A program made the translations under genes and the position numbers. 64,000 nucleotides of DNA. Origin: Haliscomenobacter hydrossis DSM 1100 (lineage in GTDB: Bacteria > Bacteroidota > Bacteroidia > Chitinophagales > Saprospiraceae). The notes below the pieces were generated by a model. That model saw only the letters and a list, made by a program, of their open reading frames with translations, did no database searches and was not told the DNA's origin. The stretch spans positions 3,374,315 to 3,438,314 of the forward strand of contig NC_015510.1 in assembly GCF_000212735.1 (NCBI RefSeq). Direction: 5' to 3'. Of this stretch, positions 1 through 10,673 are shown one piece after another (positions within the stretch are counted from its first letter, which is position 1; each line of letters opens with the position of its first letter).

Positions 1-2
1 AA

Positions 3-866
3 GAGCAAACCACCCTGGTCGTTGACTTATTTTTGCCAAACCTGCGCCTCGATGTCTTCACCCTTTTGGCCGTACAAGAAACGCCACTCAACGGGTGCAC
101 CGTTACCATTTACGAAAAAAATGCTTCAGGCCAGTATACCCTTTTGGAAACAAAATCTGACCCCAATGGCAATGAATACAACTATCTGGTAGACCTGGGC
201 AAAACCTATTTGGTTAAAGCCACAAAACTAGGGTTTAATGTTGATTCGCTGGAAGTACCCATGAATGATGAAACGGTCAAACAATTCGGCTATGATGTAA
301 CCGTAGATTTATTTCTGGCTCAAGTGAAACTAGCGATCAACCTGTTTTTTGATAACGCCAAACCTGGGCCTAATCCCCAAATCACTACTTCTGAAAGTTA
401 CCTCAATCTGTACAATACCTACATCCAGCAAGAAGAAAAGTTTTTGGGCTTCTCTGGCCAAATCATGCGCTCGTTTTTCCAGAACACGGTGAAGCGAGGC
501 TACGATAGCTTGGAGTTGGTTTTGCCGGGAATCGTCAAAGATTTGGAAAAAGGCATGTACGTCAAAGTGTACATGGCCGGATTCGCCAGCCCGCTAGGCA
601 ATGCTGATTACAATAAAAAATTGGGTTACCGCCGGATGGAATCTGTGATCAACTATTTCAAACAGTTTGAAAATGGGGTAATGAAAAAATACATCAGTTC
701 CGGCCATCTTTCTTTCGATAAGGATGCCGTTGGCGAAGATCAATCCGGTCCCGACATCCCGACTGCATTGGCCAATGTCAAAAATGAAATTTTTGGCATC
801 AAACCATCGCTGGATCGAAAAGTACAGATCTATCGAATCATCACCGACACGAAGCAACCCAAGTAA
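3..866 (+). CDS. OmpA-like protein, 3' part (runs off left edge)
   Basis: The reading frame is open to the left edge, so this is the C-terminal part of a longer protein; no start codon in the window is convincing. Two copies of a short pattern ending in VDLFL (near the edge and around base 305) flank a beta-rich segment (NGCTVTIYE) that resembles the carboxypeptidase-regulatory or CNA-like sandwich seen before OmpA domains. The last third carries an OmpA-like peptidoglycan-binding signature: a beta strand VYMAGFAS, then the YNKKLGYRRMESV helix that corresponds to the usual YNxxLSxxRAxxV. In Bacteroidota such proteins sit at the outer membrane and anchor it to the wall. It lies 12 bp before the giant surface protein in the same direction, so co-transcription and a joint role at the cell surface are likely. 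The function of the missing N terminus is unknown. Confidence 0.75.
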   Translation, partial: EQTTLVVDLFLPNLRLDVFTLLAVQETPLNGCTVTIYEKNASGQYTLLETKSDPNGNEYNYLVDLGKTYLVKATKLGFNVDSLEVPMNDETVKQFGYDVTVDLFLAQVKLAINLFFDNAKPGPNPQITTSESYLNLYNTYIQQEEKFLGFSGQIMRSFFQNTVKRGYDSLELVLPGIVKDLEKGMYVKVYMAGFASPLGNADYNKKLGYRRMESVINYFKQFENGVMKKYISSGHLSFDKDAVGEDQSGPDIPTALANVKNEIFGIKPSLDRKVQIYRIITDTKQPK

Positions 867-878
867 TCCTCACGCCCA

Positions 879-3800
879 ATGAAATACCTTATGGACATCA
901 ACTACACTTTTCGTCATTTCTTCGCGCAGCAGTTCACTTTGTGGCGTTTGCTTTTGTTGCTGCTTTGTGCACCAAGTTTGAGCTATGCGACTCATATCGT
1001 TGGGGGTGAAGTAGGATATCGTTGCCTGGGCAACGACCGCTATGAAATCACTGTCCGTGTTTATCGCGATTGTGCTCCCAGTACCGAGCCTTTTGACCGC
1101 GTAGCCTCGGTAGGGATTTTTGACCGCAATGGGTTATTGCTCCAAGATGTACGCATTAACGCTACCTCGGCTACCCCTCTCGACAATAATCTCGACGCTT
1201 GTATTCAGGCAACGACCAAAGTCTGCGTAGAAACCATGACTTATAAGGCAACGGTAAGCCTGCCATTTCGGGTGGGTGGATATCAAATAGTCTACCAGCG
1301 TTGTTGTCGCAACCGTACCATTTTGAACATCGTCAATCCTTTGGAAACGGGAGCAACCTATGATATCTGGCTGACTGAGGCAGCCATGCGGCGGTGCAAC
1401 AATAGTGCTACTTTCCGGCGTTGGCCAGACATTTATATTTGCAACAACCGCCCGCTGGATTTTGATCACTCTGCAATCGATGTTGACGGGGATTCTCTGG
1501 TCTATCGTTTGTGTACACCCATGCAGGGGGCTACCTTTGCCAAACCTCAACCGCAGCCACCAAACTTTCCGCCCTTTGATACTTTGCTTTGGTTAAAGCC
1601 ACTTTACAATCTGCAAAACATGCTTGGACTTGGAGAGCCGCTCAAGATCAACTCCCAGTCTGGATTGCTGACCGCTCGGCCTGGTTTATTGGGTCAGTTT
1701 GTAATTGGCATTTGTGTTGATGAATACGACCGTACGACCAAAGGTCTTATTTCTTCAACGCGGCGGGATTTTCAGTACAATGTACAAAATTGCGAAAGTG
1801 TAGTCGCTGCTTTTTTTGCGCCAGAAAGCCAGTGTGACTCCTTAAAAGTACAGTTCCGCAATGAGAGCATTGGTGCCAATAACTACTTGTGGCTTTTTGA
1901 TGCACCGCGTACCAATTTATCTTCTACTGAAGTCAATCCACTGTATACTTTTCCCGCCTTTAACGAATACAAAGTTAGCTTGATTGCCGAGCCGGGAACG
2001 GCCTGTGCGGATACGTTTTCCCGACAAGTCCGACTTCGAACTTCAGGCATCAAAGCCGACTTTAAAACCGAGATTTTGCCTTGTGCAGCCGAATCTATTC
2101 TCCGATTACAGGATTTATCTACTGATTCCACAGCGGCAATCGTCAAGCGTTTATGGAAAGTTACCTTTGGAGATGGTGGCGTAATCAATGCCACCGGAGC
2201 CGATACCCTGGTGCAATTGCCATTGAATGTTTCTGGAACGATCATGCTGACCGTCATCAATGCCAATGGCTGTGAAAAAACCATTTCCCGTAATTTTAGT
2301 ACCGCTGGTGTCCAGAGTCCATGTGAAGGAATTCCTGACACGATTCGAGCCTGTATAGGATCGATCGTTCCGCTCAATCCCACGGGTGTAGCTACTTCGG
2401 CCTATACTTACCGTTGGGAACCAGCGGGGTTGATGGACAATGCCAATGCCGTAAATCCGCGCTATACGGTCACTCAAAGTGGGGTCATCAATTTGACCAT
2501 CACCGCGAATTCGGCACAGTCATGTACCTGTACCAAAACCATCACGGTGATTGCTTTGCCTCGACCAGGGGCAGATTTTACCGTCGATGCCGGGGTGGGG
2601 AACAACCCAATTGTAGTAAGCAGTTGTGATGGGCGTACTTTTAGTGCAAAAAATACGTCTACAAACGCCAGTTCAATAAAATGGATCATTGGCGACATCA
2701 ACAATCCAATTCAGGTTTCCACCGACAATAATCCGGTGTTTAACCTGCCGGATACGGGCACGTACACCCTGACCTTGATCGCTTTTGGCGAATGCAACGA
2801 TACCATTCAAAAAACCATTCGCCTCAACAAACTGGATACCAACGTCGATTTTACCTTTAACTATACCAGTTGTATCTTCAATGGGTCTACGATCAAACTT
2901 TTAGACGTTTCGAATAATCCGGGTGTCCAGATCGCCAGTCGTACCTGGAAATTATCGGATGGCCGTACCTCAATAGAGGAGTCGCCTAGTTTCAGCTTTA
3001 CTGATTCGGGGCGGGTAACAGTCACCTTGATCATTCGTACAGTACAAGGTTGTGTCGATTCTGCTTCGCAAAGCATTGTCAAAGCCCCGATTTCTGGCGT
3101 GGTAATTCCCGATACGGTCATCATTTGTCGAGGTGTACCGTTTCAGCTACCTGGAAACAATAACCCAAATTTGACCTATACCTGGTTGCCTGAAACGGGG
3201 CTGGACGATCCTACCGTGGGCAATCCGATATTTTCCCCCCAACAAAGCACCGCGTATACAGTAGACATTGCTGTACCCGGAATCCCGAGCTGTCAGGTGC
3301 GCGATTCCATGATGGCGATAGTACCCAACAACATGGGAGTAGTCGTAACCGGTCCTGGAGCAGACGGTACACCCGCCTGTACGCCACAAACTACCTTAAC
3401 TGCCTCAGCCAACCGGCCCGTCACTTTCCGTTGGTTGGATGCCAATGGCAATCAGTTAGGCACTGGTACTCAATTTACCGCCACGGTAGCCACCCAACGC
3501 AACTTGATCATAGAGGCTACAGATGAAGATGGTTGTGTAGAAAAACTGGAAGTCAACCTGACCGGATCCCCGATTGTGTTTAGCGCTCCCGATTCACTCA
3601 TTGCTTGTACGGGGGAAACACTACAAATCAATACGACTCAGGGACCAGGCCAAAGCCTTACCTTTACCTGGACGCCATCCAATGCTTTTGCATCAGGCGC
3701 CAATACCGCCAATCCAATTCTGGCTGCTTTGCCAGGCATTAAAGAAGTGTTTGTAACGGTTAGCAACACCGCGGGTTGTAGCTTACAGGACTCGGTGCAA

Positions 3801-6800
3801 GTGGCCATTGTGGATGTCAACCACAATCTCGATTTCACGCCAAAAATTCAATGTGATGGAAATACCGTAGTTTTCCAAAACACCAGTACCAATGCCTTTG
3901 GCTACCGTTGGAATTTTGGAGACGGGACTTTCTCCACGGAAGAAAATCCGGAACATGAATATGCCCAGTCGGGCAAGTATAGCGTCACATTAACCCTGCA
4001 ATTTGCGGTGTCTTGTCGCAAAACGGTGACCAAAGAAATTGACATCACCACCGGAAGCGCCATTGGCCTTAAAGTACCCAATAACCTGACTACTTGTGGG
4101 GAGGACGTGACCTTGACCGCGAGTGGAAACGAGGGTACCACCTTCCGTTGGACCAACCGTCAGGGGCAATTGTTGAGTTCAAATGCCTCGGTGACCGTTA
4201 ATCCTCCTCCCGGAACTACCGTTTATTATGTCACTGCGGAAAATGAGTTGGGTTGCACCGAAACCGATAGTGTAAGTGTAACCGATAATGGGGTAGATGT
4301 TACCTTGATTACGCCGACAGGTGGCAATCGCATCGACCAATGTGATGCGGAGAGTGTACAAATCCAGGTGCGCAACAATGCCGAAAATCAGCAATTGACT
4401 TACAGCTGGACACCAGTATTTAACGTAGTATCTGATGGCAATACGGCCAACCCCGTACTTCGTCCTACCGAAATAGGTGCAAACGTCATCACAGGCATCA
4501 TCAGCAATCAATTTGAATGTGAAGATACGCTTACCGTCATCATCAATTTGGGAACCCTTGATTCCGGTTTGCCAGATACGGTGAAGGTTTGTGCCGGGGT
4601 TGCCACTCCGCTCGCGCCCAATGCCAATGCGGAGTACAGCTATCAATGGTCGCCAGCAACTGGCTTGTCCGCTACCAATGTTCGCAACCCAACGTTCACT
4701 GGCACAGCTCCAGCTATTTATCGAGTTACTGTGACCAAAACCAGCGGGGGTATTTCTTGCCAGGTTGTGGATACAGTAGTTGTACAAATCAGCCCGAAAC
4801 CCACGCTTAGTGTATCTACGATGGATACCACCGCTTGTGTAGGTACAACCTTGAGAATCTTTGCTTCCGGTGCTGCAGAGTATAGCTGGTATATCGCTGG
4901 ATCACAAGGAACTAAACCTCCATTTAACTCAGAAGGAGGGCTCGCAATATCCGCTAATAGTGGGATTGAAGCCACCTACGAGGTAATTGGCCGCAATGCT
5001 TTTGGATGTACGGATACCATTACGGGCATCCGGATACGGTTTATTGATTTTAATCCAGGTACAATTGCTTCACCTTTATCTTTGTGCAAAAATGGCAGCA
5101 TTCCTCTAAATCCGAATGGCAACCGGGTGTTTCAATACCAATGGTCGCCTACTACGGGTTTGGACTTGAGCAACCCCGCCAATCCTATCGCCACCATTAG
5201 TCAAACCACCGTCTTTAGTGTAACAATTACCGATCCGGCCTCAGGTTGTTTCAAAGAACGATCCGTAACAGTGAATGTAAATGTGATTGAGGGCTTTAAA
5301 GCCAGTAACGATACCACGATTTGTACGCCTGGCAACCTTACCCTACGGGCAAGCGCCAATGGCAGCAATGTCAACTTCCGTTGGCTGGATGCCAATGGCC
5401 AACAAATTGGTGCGGGAGCAAATCTTACCGTAACCCCGGCAATTGGCGTGAACCTTTATATAGCTGAGGCCAACGATGGCACCTGTACAGAACGAGATAC
5501 CGTAAAAGTTACTCTAGCAGACTTTAAGCCAGGGGATTTGACTTCGCCTCAGTCGGCTTGTGCTGGAGAGCCCTTAGCTTTGAATCCAAATGGGAACCCG
5601 GCTTACCAATACCAATGGTCGCCAACGACCGGGCTGAATTTGAGCAATCCACACAACCCGATTGCGACCCTGACCACTTCTACCACCTATCGGGTAACCG
5701 TTACGGATCCTGTCAGTGGCTGTCGGTTAGAAAAAGAAATTCAGGTCAACGTAACCGACTTGAGTGATCTGGCGATTGTCCCTGCGGATACCACGGTTTG
5801 TCAACCAGGCGCGGTAAACTTGCGCATCACTGGGGCAACCGGAGCTTCGATCCGCTGGTTGGATGCCAATGGTACCCAAATCGGCACTGGTCGTAGCATT
5901 TCGCCAAGTCCAAATATTGGTTTGAACTTGTACATCGCCGAAGCTACGGCGGGTACTTGTAGCAAACGGGATACCAGTCGTGTCACCCGGGCAGACTTTC
6001 AGCCAGGTGATTTGAATTCACCACAATCGGCTTGTGCAGGTGAACCTCTGGCTTTGAATCCCAATGGGAACCCGGCATACCAATATCAGTGGTCACCAAT
6101 GACCGGGCTGAATTTGAGTAATCCACACAACCCGATTGCGACCCTGACCACTTCTACCACTTATCGGGTAACCGTTACGGACCCAGTCAGTGGCTGTCGG
6201 TTAGAAAAAGAAATTCGGGTCAACGTGACGGACTTGAGTGATCTGGCGATTGTGCCTGCGGATACCACGGTTTGTCAACCAGGTGCGGTGAACTTGCGCA
6301 TCACTGGTGCAACCGGAGCTTCGATCCGCTGGTTGGATGCCAATGGTACCCAAATCGGCACTGGTCGCAGCTTTTCACCAAGTCCGAATATCGGTTTGAA
6401 CTTGTACATCGCCGAAGCAACCGCTGGTACTTGTAGCAAAAGGGATACTAGCCGTGTCACTCGGGCAAGCTTCCAGCCCGGCGATTTGGCTTCGCCACAA
6501 GCAGTTTGTGCGGGTCAGCCATTGCCGTTGAATCCCAACGGAAATCCAGCGTATCAATACCAATGGTCACCTACAACCGGCTTGAACCTGAGCAATCCAC
6601 ACAATCCAATTGCGACCATTACAGCTTCTACAACTTATCAGGTTACTGTGACAGATCCGGTGAGTGGCTGTCGGTTGGAAACAGAAATTCAGGTCAACGT
6701 GACGGACCTGGGTGATTTGGAAGCCATTCCGTCTGATACCGCACTTTGTCAACCAGATTTCATCTTTTTGACCATACGTGGAGCACAAGGTGCGAGTGTC

Positions 6801-9722
6801 CGTTGGCTGAATGCCAATGGGCAAGTGTTGGGCACTGGCCGTAACCTTTCCGTTACCCCGGAATTGGGACTCAATTTGTACATTGTAGAAGCAACCTTGG
6901 GTACCTGTTCAAAACGGGATACCGCAAGAGTAACCCTCAATGACTTTAAGCCCGGTGATTTGGCTTCACCGCAAGCAGCTTGCGGAGGCCAACCCTTGGC
7001 CTTGAACCCGAATGGAAATCCAGCGTATCAATACCAATGGTCGCCGACGACTGGATTGAACCTGAGCAACCCACACAACCCAATTGCGACCATTACTACT
7101 TCTACTACCTATACGGTAACGGTCACCGATCCAGTCAGCGGCTGCCGTTTGGAAAAAGAAATTCGGGTCAATGTGACCGATGTGAGCAATTTGGCAATCG
7201 TACCTTCCGATACCACAGTATGTCAGGAGGGTGGAGTGCCTTTGCGCATTACCGGCGCAGAAGGTGCCAACGTTCGTTGGTTGGATGCCAATGGCAATCA
7301 AATCGGCACTGGACGCAGTTTTTCACCTAGTCCGAATATCGGTTTGAACTTGTACATTGCGGAAGCTACTGTAGGTACTTGTAGCAAGCGAGATACCAGC
7401 CGCGTCACCCGGGCCGACTTCCAGCCTGGCGATTTGGCTTCACCACAAGCAGTTTGTGCGGGTCAGCCACTGGCCTTGAATCCGAATGGAAATCCAGCGT
7501 ATCAATACCAATGGTCACCGACAACGGGCTTGAACCTGAGCAATCCACACAATCCAATTGCGACCATTTCAACTTCCACAACTTATCGAGTAACGGTGAC
7601 GGACCCGGTGACCGGCTGTCGGTTGGAAAAAGAAATTCAGGTCAACGTGACGGATTTGGGGGATTTGGAAGCCATTCCATCAGAGACTACGCTTTGTCTA
7701 CCAGACTTTATCTTTTTGACCATACGTGGTGCACAAGGTGCGACCATTCGTTGGCTGGATGCCAATGGACAGGTGCTGGGCACTGGCCGCAACATTTCCG
7801 TTACCCCGGCATTGGGGCTTAATTTGTACATCGTAGAGGCGACCTTGGGTACTTGTTCAAAACGGGATACGGCAAGAGTAACCCTTAATGAATTCAAGCC
7901 CGGTGATTTGAAATCTCCTCAAGAGGTTTGTGCGGGTACATCCATTGCGTTGAATCCAAATGGCAATCCTGCTTATACTTACAATTGGTCGCCTACGGCG
8001 GGACTGGACTTGAGTAACCCATCCAACCCTGTTGCCACCGTTTCAGCAAATACAACATATACGGTGACCGTGACTGATCCTGCTACGGGATGTACGGTGA
8101 CTAAAACCATTGAGGTTCGGGTGAGCCAACCCATAACGGTCATCGCTTTACCCGACACCTCACTCTGTGAGCCAGGCCAACTTACGTTGCGGGCCAGCAC
8201 TTCTCGTCCAACCACAATTACCTGGTTCAGTGACGCTGGATTGAACAACCAAATTGGTACAGGTAACCGCGTCAGTGTTAATGTAAGCCCTGGCAAAAAC
8301 GTATTTTATGCCGTGGCTACGGATACCAATGATGTGTGTATCCGGGCTCAAATTGACTCCGTGCGCAACAGTGGTGGAACCGGTGGGCCTGGTGGTGGTG
8401 GCATTGTAGGAGCTGGAGGGCCTTTTGCTGGTGCGCCGCTGGACTCCGCAGTAATCAACGTGGTTAATCTGCCCGCTGGTGCTCCTCCCGCGATGATCAC
8501 CTCTTGTGCAGATCGGCCTACCCCAATCAATCCGAATGGTAACCCTGTTTTGGTCTACCGCTGGTCACCTGCGACGGGCTTGAACGATTCTACTTCGGCC
8601 ACGCCAACGGCAATCGTTACAGTACCAACAACCTATACCGTAACCATTTCTGACCAATTTGGGGTATGTAGTATTGTACGCCAAGTAGTAGTAAGTCCGG
8701 CGGCACCAATCAATGCTGATGCAGGTCGGGATACGGTGCTGTGTAACCAAAATCCATTCAACCTGATGGCAAGGGGCAACGGTGGAGCGGTTTTCGAATG
8801 GTCGAACAACCGCAACATTACGCCAATTATTGGACAAGGTGACCAATTTGTCATTGTACCAGATACCATTTCACGTACCTACTATGTACGCATTACCAAT
8901 GGGGCAGGCTGTTCAGAAATTGATTCGGTAAGGGTAATCGCTCGTCCGCTTAGGGTTTCTTTGCCCGCTACCGTTAACGCTTGTGAAACCAATGATGAAA
9001 TTTCGCTTTTGGTCAACAATGCGGATCGCACTCAAACGCTGAGTTACCTCTGGTCGCCCGCTAATTTGTTCATTAGTAATGTCCAGACCGGACCATCTGC
9101 CATCGCAAGGGCTCAGGATGGAGCAAATCTACAGGTACGGGTGACCAATCAATTTGGTTGTTCTACTACCTTAAGTACCCGCGTGATCGTGCTAAACCTG
9201 GCGAATACCGTGCGGGTAACTGCCGACAAAACGACCATTAAGATCGGTGAATCAGCTACCATTCGGGTGGAGAACTGCCCCTCTTGTACTTATTCCTGGA
9301 CGCCGGCAACTGGACTCAACAATACAACGGGTAGTACCGTAATTGCTTCGCCAACCGAAACGACGGAGTACACGCTTAGTGTAACCAGCAATGGTTGTAC
9401 GGCTGAATTCAAAATCACCATCACTGTTGAAGGTCCGTACTGCGTTGAGCCCTACATTTTTGTACCAACCGCATTTACACCCAACAAAGACGGCGTGAAT
9501 GATGTGCTCTACGTGCGGGGCCGCGGTATCGATAACATGACTTTTGTGATTTACAATCGTTGGAACCAAAGAATGTTCGAAACCACTGATCCCAATGTGG
9601 GGTGGGATGGTACTTTCAGGGGCAAACCATTACCACCTGATGTATACGGATTTTACTTGGTGGCCAATTGTATAGACGGTACGGTGTACCGCAAACAAGG
9701 CAACGTGACCCTGATTCGTTAG
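879..9722 (+). CDS. giant repeat-rich surface protein with gliding-motility C-terminal domain
   Basis: A 2,947-residue secreted protein. A hydrophobic segment (WRLLLLLLCAPSLSYA, about residues 22-37) acts as signal peptide. It is followed by the Bacteroidota N-terminal domain beginning ATHIVGGEVGYRC and including VYRDC. The body is a string of PKD/Ig-like beta-sandwich domains, seen in motifs such as WNFGDG (about residue 1008) and the recurring YQWSPTTGL, many with paired cysteines. Seven exact-length 158-residue units occupy residues about 1391-2496, followed by a glycine-rich linker (GGTGGPGGGG). The last 95 residues (FVPTAFTPNKDGVND, then WDGTFRGK) are the CHU_C gliding-motility C-terminal domain, a type IX secretion signal. 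Known relatives are outer-surface adhesins; the ligand is unknown. A second ATG lies four codons downstream, so the exact start is uncertain. It probably shares an operon with the preceding OmpA-like gene and ends at a strong hairpin. Confidence 0.93.
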   Translation: MKYLMDINYTFRHFFAQQFTLWRLLLLLLCAPSLSYATHIVGGEVGYRCLGNDRYEITVRVYRDCAPSTEPFDRVASVGIFDRNGLLLQDVRINATSATPLDNNLDACIQATTKVCVETMTYKATVSLPFRVGGYQIVYQRCCRNRTILNIVNPLETGATYDIWLTEAAMRRCNNSATFRRWPDIYICNNRPLDFDHSAIDVDGDSLVYRLCTPMQGATFAKPQPQPPNFPPFDTLLWLKPLYNLQNMLGLGEPLKINSQSGLLTARPGLLGQFVIGICVDEYDRTTKGLISSTRRDFQYNVQNCESVVAAFFAPESQCDSLKVQFRNESIGANNYLWLFDAPRTNLSSTEVNPLYTFPAFNEYKVSLIAEPGTACADTFSRQVRLRTSGIKADFKTEILPCAAESILRLQDLSTDSTAAIVKRLWKVTFGDGGVINATGADTLVQLPLNVSGTIMLTVINANGCEKTISRNFSTAGVQSPCEGIPDTIRACIGSIVPLNPTGVATSAYTYRWEPAGLMDNANAVNPRYTVTQSGVINLTITANSAQSCTCTKTITVIALPRPGADFTVDAGVGNNPIVVSSCDGRTFSAKNTSTNASSIKWIIGDINNPIQVSTDNNPVFNLPDTGTYTLTLIAFGECNDTIQKTIRLNKLDTNVDFTFNYTSCIFNGSTIKLLDVSNNPGVQIASRTWKLSDGRTSIEESPSFSFTDSGRVTVTLIIRTVQGCVDSASQSIVKAPISGVVIPDTVIICRGVPFQLPGNNNPNLTYTWLPETGLDDPTVGNPIFSPQQSTAYTVDIAVPGIPSCQVRDSMMAIVPNNMGVVVTGPGADGTPACTPQTTLTASANRPVTFRWLDANGNQLGTGTQFTATVATQRNLIIEATDEDGCVEKLEVNLTGSPIVFSAPDSLIACTGETLQINTTQGPGQSLTFTWTPSNAFASGANTANPILAALPGIKEVFVTVSNTAGCSLQDSVQVAIVDVNHNLDFTPKIQCDGNTVVFQNTSTNAFGYRWNFGDGTFSTEENPEHEYAQSGKYSVTLTLQFAVSCRKTVTKEIDITTGSAIGLKVPNNLTTCGEDVTLTASGNEGTTFRWTNRQGQLLSSNASVTVNPPPGTTVYYVTAENELGCTETDSVSVTDNGVDVTLITPTGGNRIDQCDAESVQIQVRNNAENQQLTYSWTPVFNVVSDGNTANPVLRPTEIGANVITGIISNQFECEDTLTVIINLGTLDSGLPDTVKVCAGVATPLAPNANAEYSYQWSPATGLSATNVRNPTFTGTAPAIYRVTVTKTSGGISCQVVDTVVVQISPKPTLSVSTMDTTACVGTTLRIFASGAAEYSWYIAGSQGTKPPFNSEGGLAISANSGIEATYEVIGRNAFGCTDTITGIRIRFIDFNPGTIASPLSLCKNGSIPLNPNGNRVFQYQWSPTTGLDLSNPANPIATISQTTVFSVTITDPASGCFKERSVTVNVNVIEGFKASNDTTICTPGNLTLRASANGSNVNFRWLDANGQQIGAGANLTVTPAIGVNLYIAEANDGTCTERDTVKVTLADFKPGDLTSPQSACAGEPLALNPNGNPAYQYQWSPTTGLNLSNPHNPIATLTTSTTYRVTVTDPVSGCRLEKEIQVNVTDLSDLAIVPADTTVCQPGAVNLRITGATGASIRWLDANGTQIGTGRSISPSPNIGLNLYIAEATAGTCSKRDTSRVTRADFQPGDLNSPQSACAGEPLALNPNGNPAYQYQWSPMTGLNLSNPHNPIATLTTSTTYRVTVTDPVSGCRLEKEIRVNVTDLSDLAIVPADTTVCQPGAVNLRITGATGASIRWLDANGTQIGTGRSFSPSPNIGLNLYIAEATAGTCSKRDTSRVTRASFQPGDLASPQAVCAGQPLPLNPNGNPAYQYQWSPTTGLNLSNPHNPIATITASTTYQVTVTDPVSGCRLETEIQVNVTDLGDLEAIPSDTALCQPDFIFLTIRGAQGASVRWLNANGQVLGTGRNLSVTPELGLNLYIVEATLGTCSKRDTARVTLNDFKPGDLASPQAACGGQPLALNPNGNPAYQYQWSPTTGLNLSNPHNPIATITTSTTYTVTVTDPVSGCRLEKEIRVNVTDVSNLAIVPSDTTVCQEGGVPLRITGAEGANVRWLDANGNQIGTGRSFSPSPNIGLNLYIAEATVGTCSKRDTSRVTRADFQPGDLASPQAVCAGQPLALNPNGNPAYQYQWSPTTGLNLSNPHNPIATISTSTTYRVTVTDPVTGCRLEKEIQVNVTDLGDLEAIPSETTLCLPDFIFLTIRGAQGATIRWLDANGQVLGTGRNISVTPALGLNLYIVEATLGTCSKRDTARVTLNEFKPGDLKSPQEVCAGTSIALNPNGNPAYTYNWSPTAGLDLSNPSNPVATVSANTTYTVTVTDPATGCTVTKTIEVRVSQPITVIALPDTSLCEPGQLTLRASTSRPTTITWFSDAGLNNQIGTGNRVSVNVSPGKNVFYAVATDTNDVCIRAQIDSVRNSGGTGGPGGGGIVGAGGPFAGAPLDSAVINVVNLPAGAPPAMITSCADRPTPINPNGNPVLVYRWSPATGLNDSTSATPTAIVTVPTTYTVTISDQFGVCSIVRQVVVSPAAPINADAGRDTVLCNQNPFNLMARGNGGAVFEWSNNRNITPIIGQGDQFVIVPDTISRTYYVRITNGAGCSEIDSVRVIARPLRVSLPATVNACETNDEISLLVNNADRTQTLSYLWSPANLFISNVQTGPSAIARAQDGANLQVRVTNQFGCSTTLSTRVIVLNLANTVRVTADKTTIKIGESATIRVENCPSCTYSWTPATGLNNTTGSTVIASPTETTEYTLSVTSNGCTAEFKITITVEGPYCVEPYIFVPTAFTPNKDGVNDVLYVRGRGIDNMTFVIYNRWNQRMFETTDPNVGWDGTFRGKPLPPDVYGFYLVANCIDGTVYRKQGNVTLIR
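5049..8366 (+). repeat. seven in-frame 474-bp tandem units inside the surface protein
   Basis: Units begin with an F(K/Q/N)PG codon block at 5049, 5523, 5997, 6471, 6945, 7419 and 7893, so the spacing is exactly 474 bp (158 codons) with no indel. Units 2 to 6 are nearly identical at DNA level; the first and last are diverged. The second half of each unit exists in two versions: an AIVP(A/S)DTTVC type (units at 5523, 5997 and 6945) and an EAIPS(D/E)T(A/T)LC type (units at 6471 and 7419). The alternation A-B-A-B from 5997 to 7892 implies that a 948-bp dimer was duplicated. The array is prone to recombination and to assembly collapse. Confidence 0.93.
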
Positions 9723-9746
9723 ACATTGTCTCGTCATCATGATCAT

Positions 9747-9784
9747 AATCCCCCTGGTCGGCTCAACGGCTGATCAGGGGGATT
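9747..9784. terminator. hairpin terminator after the giant surface protein
   Basis: Arms AATCCCCCTGGTC (9747-9759) and GATCAGGGGGATT (9772-9784) pair over 13 positions with one G-U, around a 12-base loop. The right arm is followed by an A/T-rich tail. It lies between convergent genes and could serve both. Confidence 0.75.
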
Positions 9785-9839
9785 TAAAATTTAACCACCT
9801 TCGCGTTTCGTTCTTTTAAAAATTCGGGATGACGTTTAC

Positions 9840-10637
9840 TCAAATTTCAGAATACGCCGCAGGATGCAACAAATAAATATTTGCCTTCGAAACCGTATGC
9901 TGGTACTCCGGTAAAGCCGATATTTTTTTCCAAAACGGATCGGCTCCAAATGACTTCCAATGCTCATCGCGTGATTCGATGTTGTCAAATGAGGTCATGT
10001 ACATCAGGTTCGGCATGCGGCGACCGGACAGCACTTCGGCATAAAAAACTGCATTGAAACCCAGGCGGGTGAAAATGCTGATCTCCTGCCCTTCGTTGAA
10101 CATGTGTACCTTCTTTTGGTACAATTGCTCGGATGCACCTTCGTAACTACGCAGTTCATACACGCGTTCGGATGCTGGACCGTTCAATTTGGGTAAAGCC
10201 ATGAAGGGCATGTCTTTAAAAGCTTGCAATACAATGGACTCGATGCGTACATACGCTGGTTTGTCCCAGGCAGTTTTCAGGTAATCTGCACCCTCGCTTT
10301 GGAAAGTAGCGTCTTTGTCCAGCAGTGCAGGCAAAGCACTCAGTTGTTCAAGTTTGCGCAGTGGGATGAACACGTAGATCCGTTTACCCGCCGTGGTGTC
10401 TTTGGCAATGGGTTTGTACACGCCAATGTTTTTTATCCCCGCCCGGTGCAACGCTGGCAAATAAGCCTTTTGTAAAAATTGATCGACGCGCATTTCCTGG
10501 TCTTTGCCATTGATGTGGTAGATCTTGATTTCGTAATATTCGCGTTTTGCCGCAAGGTAATTTGCACTGGTACTGCTCATGAGCAGCAGCAACAAAGTGG
10601 CACCGAGTATTTGGACTAGCGATTTGATGTAGTTCAT
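9840..10637 (-). CDS. secreted NIPSNAP family protein
   Basis: A 265-residue protein with an N-terminal signal peptide (VQILGATLLLLLMSSTSA). Two NIPSNAP-type halves are visible: REYYEIKIYHI... in the first and RVYELRSYEG..., with a HWKSFGADPFWKKI segment, in the second. NIPSNAP proteins have a ferredoxin-like dimeric alpha-beta barrel fold; their biochemical activity in bacteria is not established. The signal peptide suggests periplasmic location. It stands alone between the surface-protein terminator and an inverted repeat, so it is probably monocistronic. The family call is secure; no function is offered. Confidence 0.85.
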   Translation of the reverse strand: MNYIKSLVQILGATLLLLLMSSTSANYLAAKREYYEIKIYHINGKDQEMRVDQFLQKAYLPALHRAGIKNIGVYKPIAKDTTAGKRIYVFIPLRKLEQLSALPALLDKDATFQSEGADYLKTAWDKPAYVRIESIVLQAFKDMPFMALPKLNGPASERVYELRSYEGASEQLYQKKVHMFNEGQEISIFTRLGFNAVFYAEVLSGRRMPNLMYMTSFDNIESRDEHWKSFGADPFWKKISALPEYQHTVSKANIYLLHPAAYSEI

Positions 10638-10673
10638 CTGAAAATGTTTTGTTGTTTGTTCGTAAAAATTTTT

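Noticed and set aside
5049-8366. CRISPR or non-coding satellite
   Set aside because: The repeats are in frame, 158 codons long, and encode Ig/PKD-like domains in one large protein.
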